Positions 27,260-35,432 of a DNA stretch of 64,000 bases are shown piece by piece. A model generated the notes under the pieces. It saw nothing but the letters and a program-made list of their open reading frames with translations. It had not been told where the DNA came from and made no database searches. How positions within the stretch are numbered: the first letter of the stretch is position 1; every line of letters starts with the position of its first letter. The DNA is from Polaromonas sp. (GTDB lineage Bacteria; Pseudomonadota; Gammaproteobacteria; Burkholderiales; Burkholderiaceae_C): NCBI RefSeq assembly GCF_010365105.1, contig NZ_JAAFGZ010000002.1:1-64000 (forward strand), written 5' to 3'. The translations under genes and the position numbers were made by a program.

Positions 27260-28321
27260 CTATGGACACAGGCCAAGAATGCGTTCCTGCTGCGAGCACA
27301 TTCTTGCCGGCTGCCTCGATTTCACCGCGGCTGCCGGCCTGGCGGTTTCGGCCACACAGTTCCGCAGTTCGCGTGTCGTCGGGCGGTAGTAGATCCATCC
27401 CCGGCCGAGTTCGGGCAGTGCCAGCTCAACCTCGCCCCACTTCGGGTGTCCTTTTTCCTTGAGCTCCGAAAAATTCTGGCACAAGGACCGCGCCATGCCG
27501 CGCAGGTGGCTTTCGGTGTCCCTGAGCTGGAAGTCGTAGGTCACCAGAAAAGCCTTGACCGCCAGTCCCGGGATATCGGCTTCGAGCAGGCTGGGGTAAT
27601 TGCTGGCGCGCACGTTGGCTGGAAAGTAGGTCTTGAGAACGGCTTCGCTGGAGGGATGGCTGGGGTCGAACTTCAGCAGCTTGATCAGTTTTCGCGACTC
27701 GGGCTTCATGTCCACCAGCAGCTTGGCAGGCTGGCCCGCCACGATGGCGACCACGTCAAGGGTCTTGTCGGTGACCAGTTTGGCCAGGGCTTCCTCATTG
27801 GAAAGGTAGCTTGCGCTATCGGGCATGGCCTCGTTGAACATCAGGCGGTAAAGCGTTGCCGATGTCAGCGCCGTGCCGCTTCCTGACTCGCCTGCGTTGA
27901 GCTTCGCGTTTTTGATCTCGTGGATGAATTCGCGCTCCGAATCTGCCCGCACGATGAAGTAGATTTCCTCGTTGTAGAGCGGCATGATCACGCGCAGCGG
28001 CTTGATCAAGTCGCGGGCGGCAGAATTTCCTGCTGCTGCAATGTCCAGAAACGACTGGTAGACATCTGACTGCACCAGGGCCAGCTTCACCCCGGGCTCG
28101 TAACGCAGCAGCTTGACGTTCTCGGCCGATCCGGCTGACGGCAGCACGTCGAGCTGGATGTCCGCCGCCGGCGCCACGAACTCCGCCAGATCGCGCCCGA
28201 TCTTGATGTAGGTGCCGCGTTCGGAGGCGGTCACGATTTTGTAATTCACTTCACCCACTGCCATCGACGCGTGGCAAAGCATGGCTGCTGTCAGCAGGGC
28301 GCTCAAGACCTGTTTGTGCAT
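27260..28321 (-). CDS. TAXI family TRAP-type solute-binding protein, orphan
   Basis: 353 residues from the ATG at 28321, with an AAGGAAA-type site upstream. The signal peptide is MHKQVLSALLTAAMLCHASM, cleaved near AVGEV. The mature protein resembles TAXI receptors (YKIVTASERGTYIKIGRDLA, GSAENVKLLRYEPGVKLALVQSD). No fused DctQM permease gene accompanies it. The C terminus carries an extra tail ending CSQQERILGLCP, which matches in spacing the end of the unknown protein encoded just upstream (C-x9-C with LGLC). This shared tail is unusual for TAXI proteins and suggests the pair works together. Confidence 0.82.
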   Translation of the reverse strand: MHKQVLSALLTAAMLCHASMAVGEVNYKIVTASERGTYIKIGRDLAEFVAPAADIQLDVLPSAGSAENVKLLRYEPGVKLALVQSDVYQSFLDIAAAGNSAARDLIKPLRVIMPLYNEEIYFIVRADSEREFIHEIKNAKLNAGESGSGTALTSATLYRLMFNEAMPDSASYLSNEEALAKLVTDKTLDVVAIVAGQPAKLLVDMKPESRKLIKLLKFDPSHPSSEAVLKTYFPANVRASNYPSLLEADIPGLAVKAFLVTYDFQLRDTESHLRGMARSLCQNFSELKEKGHPKWGEVELALPELGRGWIYYRPTTRELRNCVAETARPAAAVKSRQPARMCSQQERILGLCP

Positions 28322-28347
28322 ACTGTTTTCCTTTCGGTTCATGAAGG

Positions 28348-29616
28348 TCAATTGCAGAGCCCCAGCGTTTCAACAGCCGGAGGACATTCCTTGAGGGCAG
28401 GCGGGGTCGGGCGGGGTTTTTCCCTGGCTTGAATGGCAGGCGAAGGCCTGGCAGGCGGTTGGGCCGCCCTGTCGGGCCGGGAAGGCGCGGGCAATTTGAC
28501 TGCTGCGGCAACACCACTGGCACCAGGCGATGCAGCCAGCACCGGCGCTACAGCCGGGACAACCCGGACAGGCGCGACAGGCGCTACTGGCGCTACAGCA
28601 AGTGCGGGCTCCGGCTGCATTTTCTGCGCCAATCCCTGCCGGACTGACGCCAGCCCGCTGGCCGCAAGCCGCGACCTGTCGTCGTTGTCGCCAAACCGGG
28701 TTGAATACGTCAGCAGGCTGTCTGCCAGCAGGATTTGCGCGCGCGCCAGCCATTCGGCGCGATTCGGGGCGGCTGCAGGATTTGCCCGAAGGCTCAAGTC
28801 TGCATAGTGCCGTCCAAGCCGGTATTTTGCATCGGCGGACTCGACCGAAGCGGCGCCCTTGAGCTTGTCGGCGATCCTGCAGGACATCAACAAGCCCACC
28901 TCGGCGTCGCGCGCACGGCCTTCAGCCGAGGCTTCAATGCTCAGGACGACGAAAGAGGCAATGTCCAACACTGCGAGGCCGGCCACGTCGGCCTGCATGG
29001 GAAACTTTCCGTCCTTCTCGCCTGCCACGGGCACCACAGGCTCTGACGGACACATGACGAGTTGCACCGCTACCGGTTCTGCAGGCCCGGTGCGTGCCGC
29101 ATTCGGCCTTTCCCTGCCAGACAGGTCTGAAGGGCCTGTGTTCAGCAACAGCCATCCGCCCAGCCCGGCTGCCGCGGCAATGACCACAAACCAGGGCGCA
29201 AAGCTCGTAGGTCGCCTCGGGTCAGTTTCAACGGGCCTGGAGGCGGAGGCACTTTGCGCCGATGGAGAAGGATTTTGCGCAAACGGCAAACCATCAGGTT
29301 TCGGCGGATCAGGCGTGTCGCCCAACGCGGACTCGCGTTCCTTCCACGCGTCCAGCAGGGCCGATGCACCGAGTGCTTGCGACTGCTCTGGTTCAGGCGC
29401 CGGTGGCGCAGCAGCGGGCTGGGGCTGACCAGACGCTGATGCCGCAAATGACGCATTGGCTTTTGCCTGCTCGGACATGGTTGGTGGTGCAGGCTCAGCC
29501 TTGGCCGGTTCACTGGGGAATGGCGAGCGCCCTTTGTTCCGTGCTTTGGCCAGGATTGCCGTTCCAAGCACCAGACGCGTCCTGAAAAATTCCTCTAAAC
29601 GCTTGGTGATGCCCAT
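28348..29616 (-). CDS. hypothetical membrane-anchored Pro/Ala-rich protein with LGLC tail
   Basis: 422 residues from the ATG at 29616 (MGITKRLEEFF); the longer open frame starts inside a REP-like repeat and is rejected. The first ~130 residues are soluble, Pro/Ala/Ser-rich and probably cytoplasmic. One membrane helix follows (FVVIAAAAGLGGWLLL), then a periplasmic region with a helical part around AEWLARAQILLADSLLTYS, then a Pro/Ala/Val-rich linker. The last residues are CPPAVETLGLCN. The gap to the TAXI gene is 26 bases, so they form one operon. No known domain identified. Confidence 0.65.
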   Translation of the reverse strand: MGITKRLEEFFRTRLVLGTAILAKARNKGRSPFPSEPAKAEPAPPTMSEQAKANASFAASASGQPQPAAAPPAPEPEQSQALGASALLDAWKERESALGDTPDPPKPDGLPFAQNPSPSAQSASASRPVETDPRRPTSFAPWFVVIAAAAGLGGWLLLNTGPSDLSGRERPNAARTGPAEPVAVQLVMCPSEPVVPVAGEKDGKFPMQADVAGLAVLDIASFVVLSIEASAEGRARDAEVGLLMSCRIADKLKGAASVESADAKYRLGRHYADLSLRANPAAAPNRAEWLARAQILLADSLLTYSTRFGDNDDRSRLAASGLASVRQGLAQKMQPEPALAVAPVAPVAPVRVVPAVAPVLAASPGASGVAAAVKLPAPSRPDRAAQPPARPSPAIQAREKPRPTPPALKECPPAVETLGLCN

Positions 29617-29776
29617 GGACCGACCATATCCCGGCAATGCAAGCCCTGACGATGGCCAAACAATCCGTTGCATCGTTTGCAAATCCATGCGTTCACCCAA
29701 AAGAACCGAAAGCACCTGTGCCGGTCTTGCCCGCAGCTGGATTTCTGTCGTGCAACCCAAGGCACCTGGCTTGTGG

Positions 29777-29800
29777 ATTCCCGCCTTCGCAGGAATGACG
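29777..29800. repeat. REP-like element (ATTCCCGCC..GGAATGACG)
   Basis: The sequence ATTCCCGCCTTCGCAGGAAT plus GACG is a widespread proteobacterial repeat whose reverse reading encodes the tell-tale VIPAKAGIH peptide. It explains the spurious N-terminal extension of the adjacent leftward gene. Confidence 0.7.
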
Positions 29801-29913
29801 GCGCGCATTGGTGCAGGCCGGCCAGGTGACAGGTTTGCCAGTCAGGGTGATTGCGCTCTGACGTGAAATCGTCTTGACTGGCCATCCATGCGTTCAAGCT
29901 GCCTGACAACTTT

Positions 29914-29933
29914 TGCTATTTAATTAATAGCTG
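29914..29933 (+). repeat. AGCTAT..ATAGCA dispersed palindrome, copy 6
   Basis: TTGCTATTTAATTAATAGCT followed by GCTTGTGCTTGCG, a close match to the consensus and its tail. Confidence 0.65.
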
Positions 29934-30023
29934 CTTGTGCTTGCGTGGTATGCGAAAGCAGCCTTTTTGATGCTGAAAAACACGTTTGCGGGTCAGAATG
30001 AGCATGTCGCAGTGGTTACCCCA

Positions 30024-31226
30024 TTACCGAACCGTGCAGCCAGCGGCTTGCGCCAGCAGTCCGCGCGCGCACAGATTGGCGTAAAACGCGCGCAGCCCGA
30101 AGGTCCACGGCGGCGCCCGGTCGCAGTGGTTCACTTCATTGACCAGCCGGCCGAGCTGCGGGCTGGAAATATGCACCACGTCGCCGAGCTGATGCGTGAA
30201 GCCGCTGCCGGGCTGGCCCCGGTCCTGCGTCGGCGCAAACAGGGTGCCGAGGAATAGCATCATGCCGTCGGGATACTGGTGGTGCGCGCCCAGTGTCTGC
30301 GCCACCAGGTCCAGCGGGTCGCGGCTGATCTGCGCCATCGAGCTGCTGCCCTGCAGTTTGAAACCGTCAAGCCCTGATACCCGCAGGCTGACGGTGCAGC
30401 GGCGCACGTCGTCCAGGGAATAACTGGCATCGAACAGGCGGATGAACGGGCCGATGGCGCACGAGGCGTTGTTGTCCTTGGCCTTGCCCAGCAGCAACCC
30501 GCTGCGGCCCTCGAAGTCGCGCAGGTTCACGTCGTTGCCCAGGCTGGCGCCCACGGTGTCGCCCCGGCTGTTCACCGCCAGGACGATCTCGGGCTCGGGG
30601 TTGTTCCAGGCCGAGCCGGGATGGATGCCGATCTGCGCGCCGCTGCCGACACTGGAGAGCACCGGCGCCTTGGTGAACACCTCGGCATCCGGGCCGATAC
30701 CGACTTCGAGGTATTGCGACCAAAGGCCTTTGTCGATCAGCAATGCCTTGAGCTGCATCGCCTGCGGTGAGCCGGGGCGGATGGCGGCCAGGTCGCCGCC
30801 CAGCAGTTCCACCACCTGGCGGCGAACGGCGGCCGCCTGTGCGGCGTCGCCCCGGGCCTGCTCCTCGATCACGCGCTCGATCAGGCTGGCGGCAAAGGTC
30901 ACGCCGGCGGCCTTGATGACCTGCAGGTCGCAGGGCGCGAGCAGGCTCAGCACTTGCGGATCGTCGGACTGCGCCCCCGAGTCGGGCATCAGCTGGTCGA
31001 TGCGGCCGACCCGGCGCCCGGAGGCCGCGCGCACCTGCGCCACCGGATCGGCCGCATCGAGCAGGTCGCTCATGGTGGCGAAATGCGCCGACAGGTCGTA
31101 CACGCCGTCGGGTCGCAGCACGATGACCGACGGCCCCGGCACCGGGCCGGGCACCCACGCGCGGCCGACCAGGGTTCCGGTGAGTCCGTCTTCAGGCAGC
31201 CAGTGCGTGGCAGGCGGGTTTTTCAT
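30024..31226 (-). CDS. fumarylacetoacetate hydrolase family protein, long form
   Basis: 400 residues from the ATG at 31226 (MKNPPATHWLPEDG). The N-terminal ~200 residues are specific to long FAH proteins; the C-terminal half has the metal site (NNPEPEIVLAVN, GNDVNLRDFEG) and KAKDNNASCAIGPFIRLFD. Relatives of this length dehydrate or hydrolyse 2-keto-3-deoxy sugar acids in pentose and deoxyhexose catabolism. It is the last gene of the leftward arm of cluster B, after the lactonase and aldose dehydrogenase genes. The exact reaction is unresolved. Confidence 0.82.
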   Translation of the reverse strand: MKNPPATHWLPEDGLTGTLVGRAWVPGPVPGPSVIVLRPDGVYDLSAHFATMSDLLDAADPVAQVRAASGRRVGRIDQLMPDSGAQSDDPQVLSLLAPCDLQVIKAAGVTFAASLIERVIEEQARGDAAQAAAVRRQVVELLGGDLAAIRPGSPQAMQLKALLIDKGLWSQYLEVGIGPDAEVFTKAPVLSSVGSGAQIGIHPGSAWNNPEPEIVLAVNSRGDTVGASLGNDVNLRDFEGRSGLLLGKAKDNNASCAIGPFIRLFDASYSLDDVRRCTVSLRVSGLDGFKLQGSSSMAQISRDPLDLVAQTLGAHHQYPDGMMLFLGTLFAPTQDRGQPGSGFTHQLGDVVHISSPQLGRLVNEVNHCDRAPPWTFGLRAFYANLCARGLLAQAAGCTVR

Positions 31227-31272
31227 GGGGATGTCTCCGTTTTTAAGTTGTGATTGCGTGGAAAGGAAGGAT

Positions 31273-32115
31273 TCAGGTATCGGAAGCCGGCGGCAGCCGG
31301 TAGAGCCGCCGGGCATTGCCGTCCATCACGGCGTGTTGCGCCTGCGGGCTCAGGCCGGCGAGCAAGTGCCTCGTTTCGGCGAACCACTGGCCAAAGCGGC
31401 CTGCCAGTTCAAGCACCGGCCAGTCGCTGCCCCACACCAGGCGGTCGGCGCCAAAGCAGGCCAGCACCTGCGCGGCCCAGGGCCGTACGACACCAGGCGC
31501 GGGTGCAGGCCCCGCCTCGGTCAGCAGGCCGGAGAGCTTGCACCAGGCACCGGTCTGCGACGCCAGGCGGGCCATGCCGTCGGCCCATGGCTGCCATTGC
31601 GCGGCGGCGATGTCGGGCTTGCCGGCGTGGTCGATGACGATGCGCAAATCCGGATGACGCCCGGCCAGCGTCAGGAGGTAGGGCAGGTGCACCGGCTTGA
31701 CCAGCGCGTCGAACACCAGATGGCAGTCGGCCATGGCCCGCAACGCCGGTGCCAGCGCGGGCTGCAAAATCCATTCGGCATCCGGCAGATCCTGCAGCAT
31801 GGGGCGCAAGCCCTTGAGCCGGGGATGGCGCGCGAGTTGTTCAATGCGCGCAGGCGCATCGCTGGCAGCCAGATCGACCCAGCCGACCACGCCCAGCACG
31901 GCCGGATGGGCGTCGGCCTGCGCCAGCAGGAAAGCGGTTTCCGCTTCGGTGGGTGCGGCCTGCACCAGCACGCCGCCGGTCACGCCGTGCGGCGCCGACT
32001 GCGCCTGCCAGTCATCAACCGCCACATCGCGGTAGATTGGCGCCAGTGCCGGCGTGAGCCAGCCATAGTCGCCGCGCGCCAGTTGCCAGCAATGAAAGTG
32101 GGTGTCGATACTCAT
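31273..32115 (-). CDS. amidohydrolase family sugar lactonase (L-fuconolactonase-like)
   Basis: 280 residues of the amidohydrolase_2 family. The N-terminal metal motif is DTHFHCWQ; later landmarks are VLGVVGWVDL, IVIDHAGKPDI and LVWGSDWPVLEL with the conserved Asp. This subfamily contains L-fuconolactone and L-rhamnonolactone hydrolases. Its start overlaps the stop of the aldo/keto reductase gene by 4 bases (ATGA), as expected for an enzyme acting on that dehydrogenase's lactone product. Confidence 0.88.
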   Translation of the reverse strand: MSIDTHFHCWQLARGDYGWLTPALAPIYRDVAVDDWQAQSAPHGVTGGVLVQAAPTEAETAFLLAQADAHPAVLGVVGWVDLAASDAPARIEQLARHPRLKGLRPMLQDLPDAEWILQPALAPALRAMADCHLVFDALVKPVHLPYLLTLAGRHPDLRIVIDHAGKPDIAAAQWQPWADGMARLASQTGAWCKLSGLLTEAGPAPAPGVVRPWAAQVLACFGADRLVWGSDWPVLELAGRFGQWFAETRHLLAGLSPQAQHAVMDGNARRLYRLPPASDT

Positions 32116-33116
32116 GGTGTCGGTGCCGCGTCAGGAATCAGCCCCTGCACTCTTAGTTCGGCCCAGAATTCAGGCGCTATTGAATGCCGCAGCATGGCTT
32201 GCGCGTCCTGCCATTGCGCCACGGTGCGCGCGCCCAGCATGACGATGTCCACCGCCGGATGCGCCAGGGGAAACTGCAATGCCGCCGCCCGCAGAGAAAC
32301 ATCAAAGTTCTCGCATACCGCTTCGATCCGCGCAGTGCGTTCCACCCATTCACGCGCCGCCGGTGCGTAATTGAACGTGGGCGCACTGCCGCGTGTGCCG
32401 GTGGCCAGGATGCCCGAATTGAACACCCCGCCCAGCGCCACGCGCACACCGCGCGCCGTGCACTGCGGCAGCAATTCGGGCAGCGCGCTGTGGTCCAGCA
32501 GGCTGTAGCGGCCGGCCAGCATCAGCACATCGAAGTCGGCTTCGGCGAGCACCTGCAGCACCACGTCCACGTCATTGGTGCCCAGCCCGATGGCGCCGAC
32601 CAGTCCTTCGTGCTGGAGCTGTCGCAGCGCCGGCAGGGTTTCGTCCAGCACCTGCCGGAGCACTCGTGGCGCGTGGGCGCCATGCGTGGCCGCGTCGGGG
32701 TCGTGCACATAGGCCACGTCGAGCCGGGCCAGGCCCAGGCGCTGCAGGCTGTCCTCCACGCTGCGGCGCGTGCCGGCAGCGCTGAAATCCCAGGCTTGCC
32801 GAAACGGCAGGATGTCCACATAGCCATGCTGGGTGCGAGCGGCGGCGGCATCGGGCGTGAGCAGCCGGCCCACCTTGCTCGACAGCACGAAACTGTCCCG
32901 CGGCTGGCCGCGCAGCGCCGCGCCCAGGCGGTGTTCTGACAGGCCATGGCCGTAATGCGGCGCCGTGTCAAAGCTGCGGCAGCCGCTGTGCCAGGCCGCA
33001 TCCACCAGTTCCCGGGCTTCGTCATTGCTGACCGCTTCAAACAGGTTGCCCAGCGGCGCGCCACCCAGTCCGAGCCGCAGGCCGCTGCCAGCACAGGGAG
33101 GAAAGAAAAAAGTCAT
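32112..33116 (-). CDS. aldo/keto reductase (L-fucose / D-threo-aldose 1-dehydrogenase-like)
   Basis: 334 residues. The AKR tetrad is visible: Asp and Tyr in SFDTAPHYGHGLSE, Lys in VLSSKVGRLL, His in DVAYVHDPDA. The D-threo-aldose dehydrogenase subfamily oxidises L-fucose and related sugars to lactones. It is first in the leftward arm of cluster B and translationally coupled to the lactonase. The divergent gene encodes a FucU-type mutarotase, which supports a fucose-like substrate. Confidence 0.88.
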   Translation of the reverse strand: MTFFFPPCAGSGLRLGLGGAPLGNLFEAVSNDEARELVDAAWHSGCRSFDTAPHYGHGLSEHRLGAALRGQPRDSFVLSSKVGRLLTPDAAAARTQHGYVDILPFRQAWDFSAAGTRRSVEDSLQRLGLARLDVAYVHDPDAATHGAHAPRVLRQVLDETLPALRQLQHEGLVGAIGLGTNDVDVVLQVLAEADFDVLMLAGRYSLLDHSALPELLPQCTARGVRVALGGVFNSGILATGTRGSAPTFNYAPAAREWVERTARIEAVCENFDVSLRAAALQFPLAHPAVDIVMLGARTVAQWQDAQAMLRHSIAPEFWAELRVQGLIPDAAPTP

Positions 33117-33140
33117 TTCAGGGTAAATCCCAATAAAAGT

Positions 33141-33159
33141 TTACCTATCGTATAGCTAA
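33141..33159. promoter_or_regulatory. candidate GntR operator in divergent region
   Basis: TTACCTATCGTATAGCTAA is a near-perfect 19-base dyad (two mismatched base pairs) midway between the aldose dehydrogenase and the fucU-like gene. It partly resembles the dispersed AGCTAT family, so the operator reading is tentative. Confidence 0.4.
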
Positions 33160-33262
33160 CATGTCAGTCCCTGATACCGGGAAATCCCGAGGTTCCAAGC
33201 ACAAACTGCAAGCCATTGACGCACTGAAAAACGCCTGCCGACCCGCAACCCACGCTCGCCCC

Positions 33263-33709
33263 ATGCTGAAAAACATCCCGCAGCTTCTCACACCCGATGC
33301 CCTGCATGCGCTGGCCAGCATGGGCCATGGCGACGACGTGGCCATCGTCGATGCGAATTTTCCGGCGGCCGGCACGGCCGGCAAAGGTGGTGCGCGGCTG
33401 GTGCACCTGGCCGGCGCCAACGCCACGCAAGCGCTCAAGGCCGTGCTGCAGGTCCTGCCGCTCGACGATTTCGTGCCGCAAGCGGCCTGGACCATGCAGG
33501 TGGTCGGCGACGCGGATGCGATTCCCGAACCCGTGGCCGAGTTCGCCGCTGCGCTGCAAGCGGCCGGCGAAGCGCCCGCCGCGACCCTGGAACGTTTTGA
33601 TTTTTACCAGCGCGCGCAGTCGGCTTTCCTGATTTTGCGCACCGGCGAGACGCGCAAATACGGCAATATTTTGCTGCGCAAGGGCGTCATCGCCAGCGAC
33701 GCGGCTTGA
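33263..33709 (+). CDS. fucU: RbsD/FucU family mutarotase (L-fucose mutarotase-like)
   Basis: 148 residues from the ATG at 33263 (MLKNIPQLLTPDALHALASM), which matches the FucU N terminus; the open frame upstream to 33161 has no family match. Signatures are MGHGDDVAIVDANFPA, FYQRAQSAFLILRTGE and KYGNILLRKGV. FucU interconverts alpha and beta anomers of L-fucose, feeding the anomer-specific dehydrogenase encoded divergently. GntR regulator and lyase genes follow within a few bases. Confidence 0.9.
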   Translation: MLKNIPQLLTPDALHALASMGHGDDVAIVDANFPAAGTAGKGGARLVHLAGANATQALKAVLQVLPLDDFVPQAAWTMQVVGDADAIPEPVAEFAAALQAAGEAPAATLERFDFYQRAQSAFLILRTGETRKYGNILLRKGVIASDAA

Positions 33710-33713
33710 ACGC

Positions 33714-34424
33714 ATGAGCACCCTGCCCCACACCTCGCCTTTGAGCCTGCGCGCACAGGCCTACGAAAGCTTTCAGCAGCAGATCGTCGATGCCAACATC
33801 CGGCCCGGCCAGTTCATCTCGCAGCGCGAACTGATGCAGCTGCTCGGCATGCCGCTGGGCGCGGTGCGCGAACTGATTCCGCGCCTGGAAGCCGAGGGGT
33901 TGCTGAAAACCGTGCCGCAGCGCGGCCTGCAGGTCGCGCATGTCGATCTGAAGCTGATCAACAACGCCTTCCAGTTGCGCCAGCTGCTCGAACGCGAGGC
34001 CGCCAGCCGTTTCGTCACCACGGTGTCCGACCGGGACCTGGCCGCCATCGAGCAAAGCCATCGGGACATCGTGCAGCGCGCGCGCAGCGGCGGCGCGATT
34101 GACGATGCGCTGCTCAAGGACGCCACGGCGGTGGACTGGGGCCTGCACGACCTGATGATTGACGCGCTGGGCAACGAGCTGATTTCCGAGGTGTACCGCA
34201 TCAACAGCCTGCGGGTGCGCCTGATCAAGCTCGAAGGCTCGACGCTGTCGCCGCAGGTGCTGGTTCCGGCGATGGAAGAGCACCTCTGGTTTATCGAGGC
34301 CCTGAAGCGGCGCGACGCGCACGCCGTGCTGGAGCGGCTAGGCCACCACATTGAAAGCGCGCACCTTCGCGTGCTTGGACTGCCACGGCCCGCGATGCCG
34401 TGGTCTTTGGAGAAGCCCGGATGA
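33714..34424 (+). CDS. GntR family transcriptional regulator (FCD type)
   Basis: 236 residues. The N-terminal winged helix is present (ISQRELMQLLGMPLGAVREL), followed by an FCD effector domain with acidic and His residues (WGLHDLMIDALGN, HLWFIEALKRRDAHAVLERL). It starts 4 bases after fucU and its stop overlaps the DapA-family start (ATGA), so it is embedded in the catabolic operon and probably represses it until substrate binds. Confidence 0.88.
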   Translation: MSTLPHTSPLSLRAQAYESFQQQIVDANIRPGQFISQRELMQLLGMPLGAVRELIPRLEAEGLLKTVPQRGLQVAHVDLKLINNAFQLRQLLEREAASRFVTTVSDRDLAAIEQSHRDIVQRARSGGAIDDALLKDATAVDWGLHDLMIDALGNELISEVYRINSLRVRLIKLEGSTLSPQVLVPAMEEHLWFIEALKRRDAHAVLERLGHHIESAHLRVLGLPRPAMPWSLEKPG

Positions 34425-35365
34425 CAACCCCCCCGAATCCTGAACAAAAATCTGCCGCCTTCAGGGGCATCTGGCCGGCATTGCTCACGCCGCTCAATGC
34501 CGACCTGAGCATTGACCACGCCCGGCTGGCGGCGCACTGCAAGTCGCTGATCGCCCGGTGCTGCCCCGGCGTGACCGCCTTTGGCACCACCGGCGAAGGC
34601 CCGTCGTTTTCCATGGCCGAGCGCAAGGACGCGATTGAGCAGCTGATCGCCAACGGCATTCCGGCCGACCGCATCATGGTGTCCACCAGTTGCGCCGCGC
34701 TGCCCGAAACGCTGGAACTCACGCGCCATGCGGTCAGCGCCGGCGTACACGGCTGCCTGATGCTGCCGCCGTTTTTCCTCAAGGGCGTGTCCGACCAGGG
34801 CATCATCGACTGCTACCGCTATGTGATCGACGGCATGGACCAGGAACTGCCCCAGCTCAAGCTGTACCTGTACCACATCCCGCAGGTCACCGGCGTCAGC
34901 CTGTCGCACCATGTGATTGCCACGCTCAAGGCGATGTACCCCGACACCATCCTGGGCATCAAGGACAGCGCCTGCAGCACCGCGCATTCCATCGGCCTGG
35001 CCGAGGCTTTCATGAAAGACCTGACGGTGTATGTCGGCTTCGAGCCCGACCTGCCGGACATGGGTCGGCGCGGCAGCACCGGCGCCATCAGCGGCCTGGC
35101 CAACTTCATGCCGCGCGTGGTCAACCGTTTGGTCACGCAGCCCGATGCAGCCGCCACACCGGCCGAACGCGAACGTGTGGTCCGGCTGATCGGCCTGCTG
35201 GACGACTATTCGCTGATGCCGGCGCTCAAGGGCATCATGGCGATGCTCAGCGGTGAGCCCGGCTGGCTGCGCGTGCGCCCGCCGCTGGTCGCCCTGACGC
35301 CTGAAGAGTTCCAGCGGCTGGAAAAAACCATCCGGGATTTCGGCATTGATCCAGAATCCGACTGA
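34421..35365 (+). CDS. DapA/NAL family lyase-aldolase (2-keto-3-deoxy acid aldolase-like)
   Basis: 314 residues from the ATG at 34421. Class I pyruvate-dependent TIM-barrel features are AFGTTGEGPSFS, the catalytic Tyr in LYLYHIPQVTG (about residue 151) and the Schiff-base Lys in LGIKDSA (about residue 181). In a catabolic operon such a protein is not lysine-biosynthetic DapA but cleaves or dehydrates a 2-keto-3-deoxy acid. It overlaps the GntR gene by 4 bases and is followed by TRAP genes. Confidence 0.88.
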   Translation: MTTPPNPEQKSAAFRGIWPALLTPLNADLSIDHARLAAHCKSLIARCCPGVTAFGTTGEGPSFSMAERKDAIEQLIANGIPADRIMVSTSCAALPETLELTRHAVSAGVHGCLMLPPFFLKGVSDQGIIDCYRYVIDGMDQELPQLKLYLYHIPQVTGVSLSHHVIATLKAMYPDTILGIKDSACSTAHSIGLAEAFMKDLTVYVGFEPDLPDMGRRGSTGAISGLANFMPRVVNRLVTQPDAAATPAERERVVRLIGLLDDYSLMPALKGIMAMLSGEPGWLRVRPPLVALTPEEFQRLEKTIRDFGIDPESD

Positions 35366-35432
35366 ACCCGGCCCCACCGATGGACCGGGTTCTGACACGT
35401 TAGCCACCGATAAACGACTAGGAGACAACCCC

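Larger units (their letters stand above)
29617..30023. other. intergenic region with two repeat types
   Basis: About 400 bases holding a REP-like 24-mer and an AGCTAT palindrome. The right part precedes the end of the leftward FAH-family gene. No gene is supported. Confidence 0.55.

Noticed and set aside
29617..29808. N-terminal extension MRAVIPAKAGIHKPG of the unknown membrane protein
   Set aside because: Encoded by a REP-like repeat; the conserved-looking protein starts at 29616.
33161..33262. Upstream in-frame start of the fucU-like gene
   Set aside because: The extra 34 residues have no FucU similarity, and the family N terminus begins at 33263.
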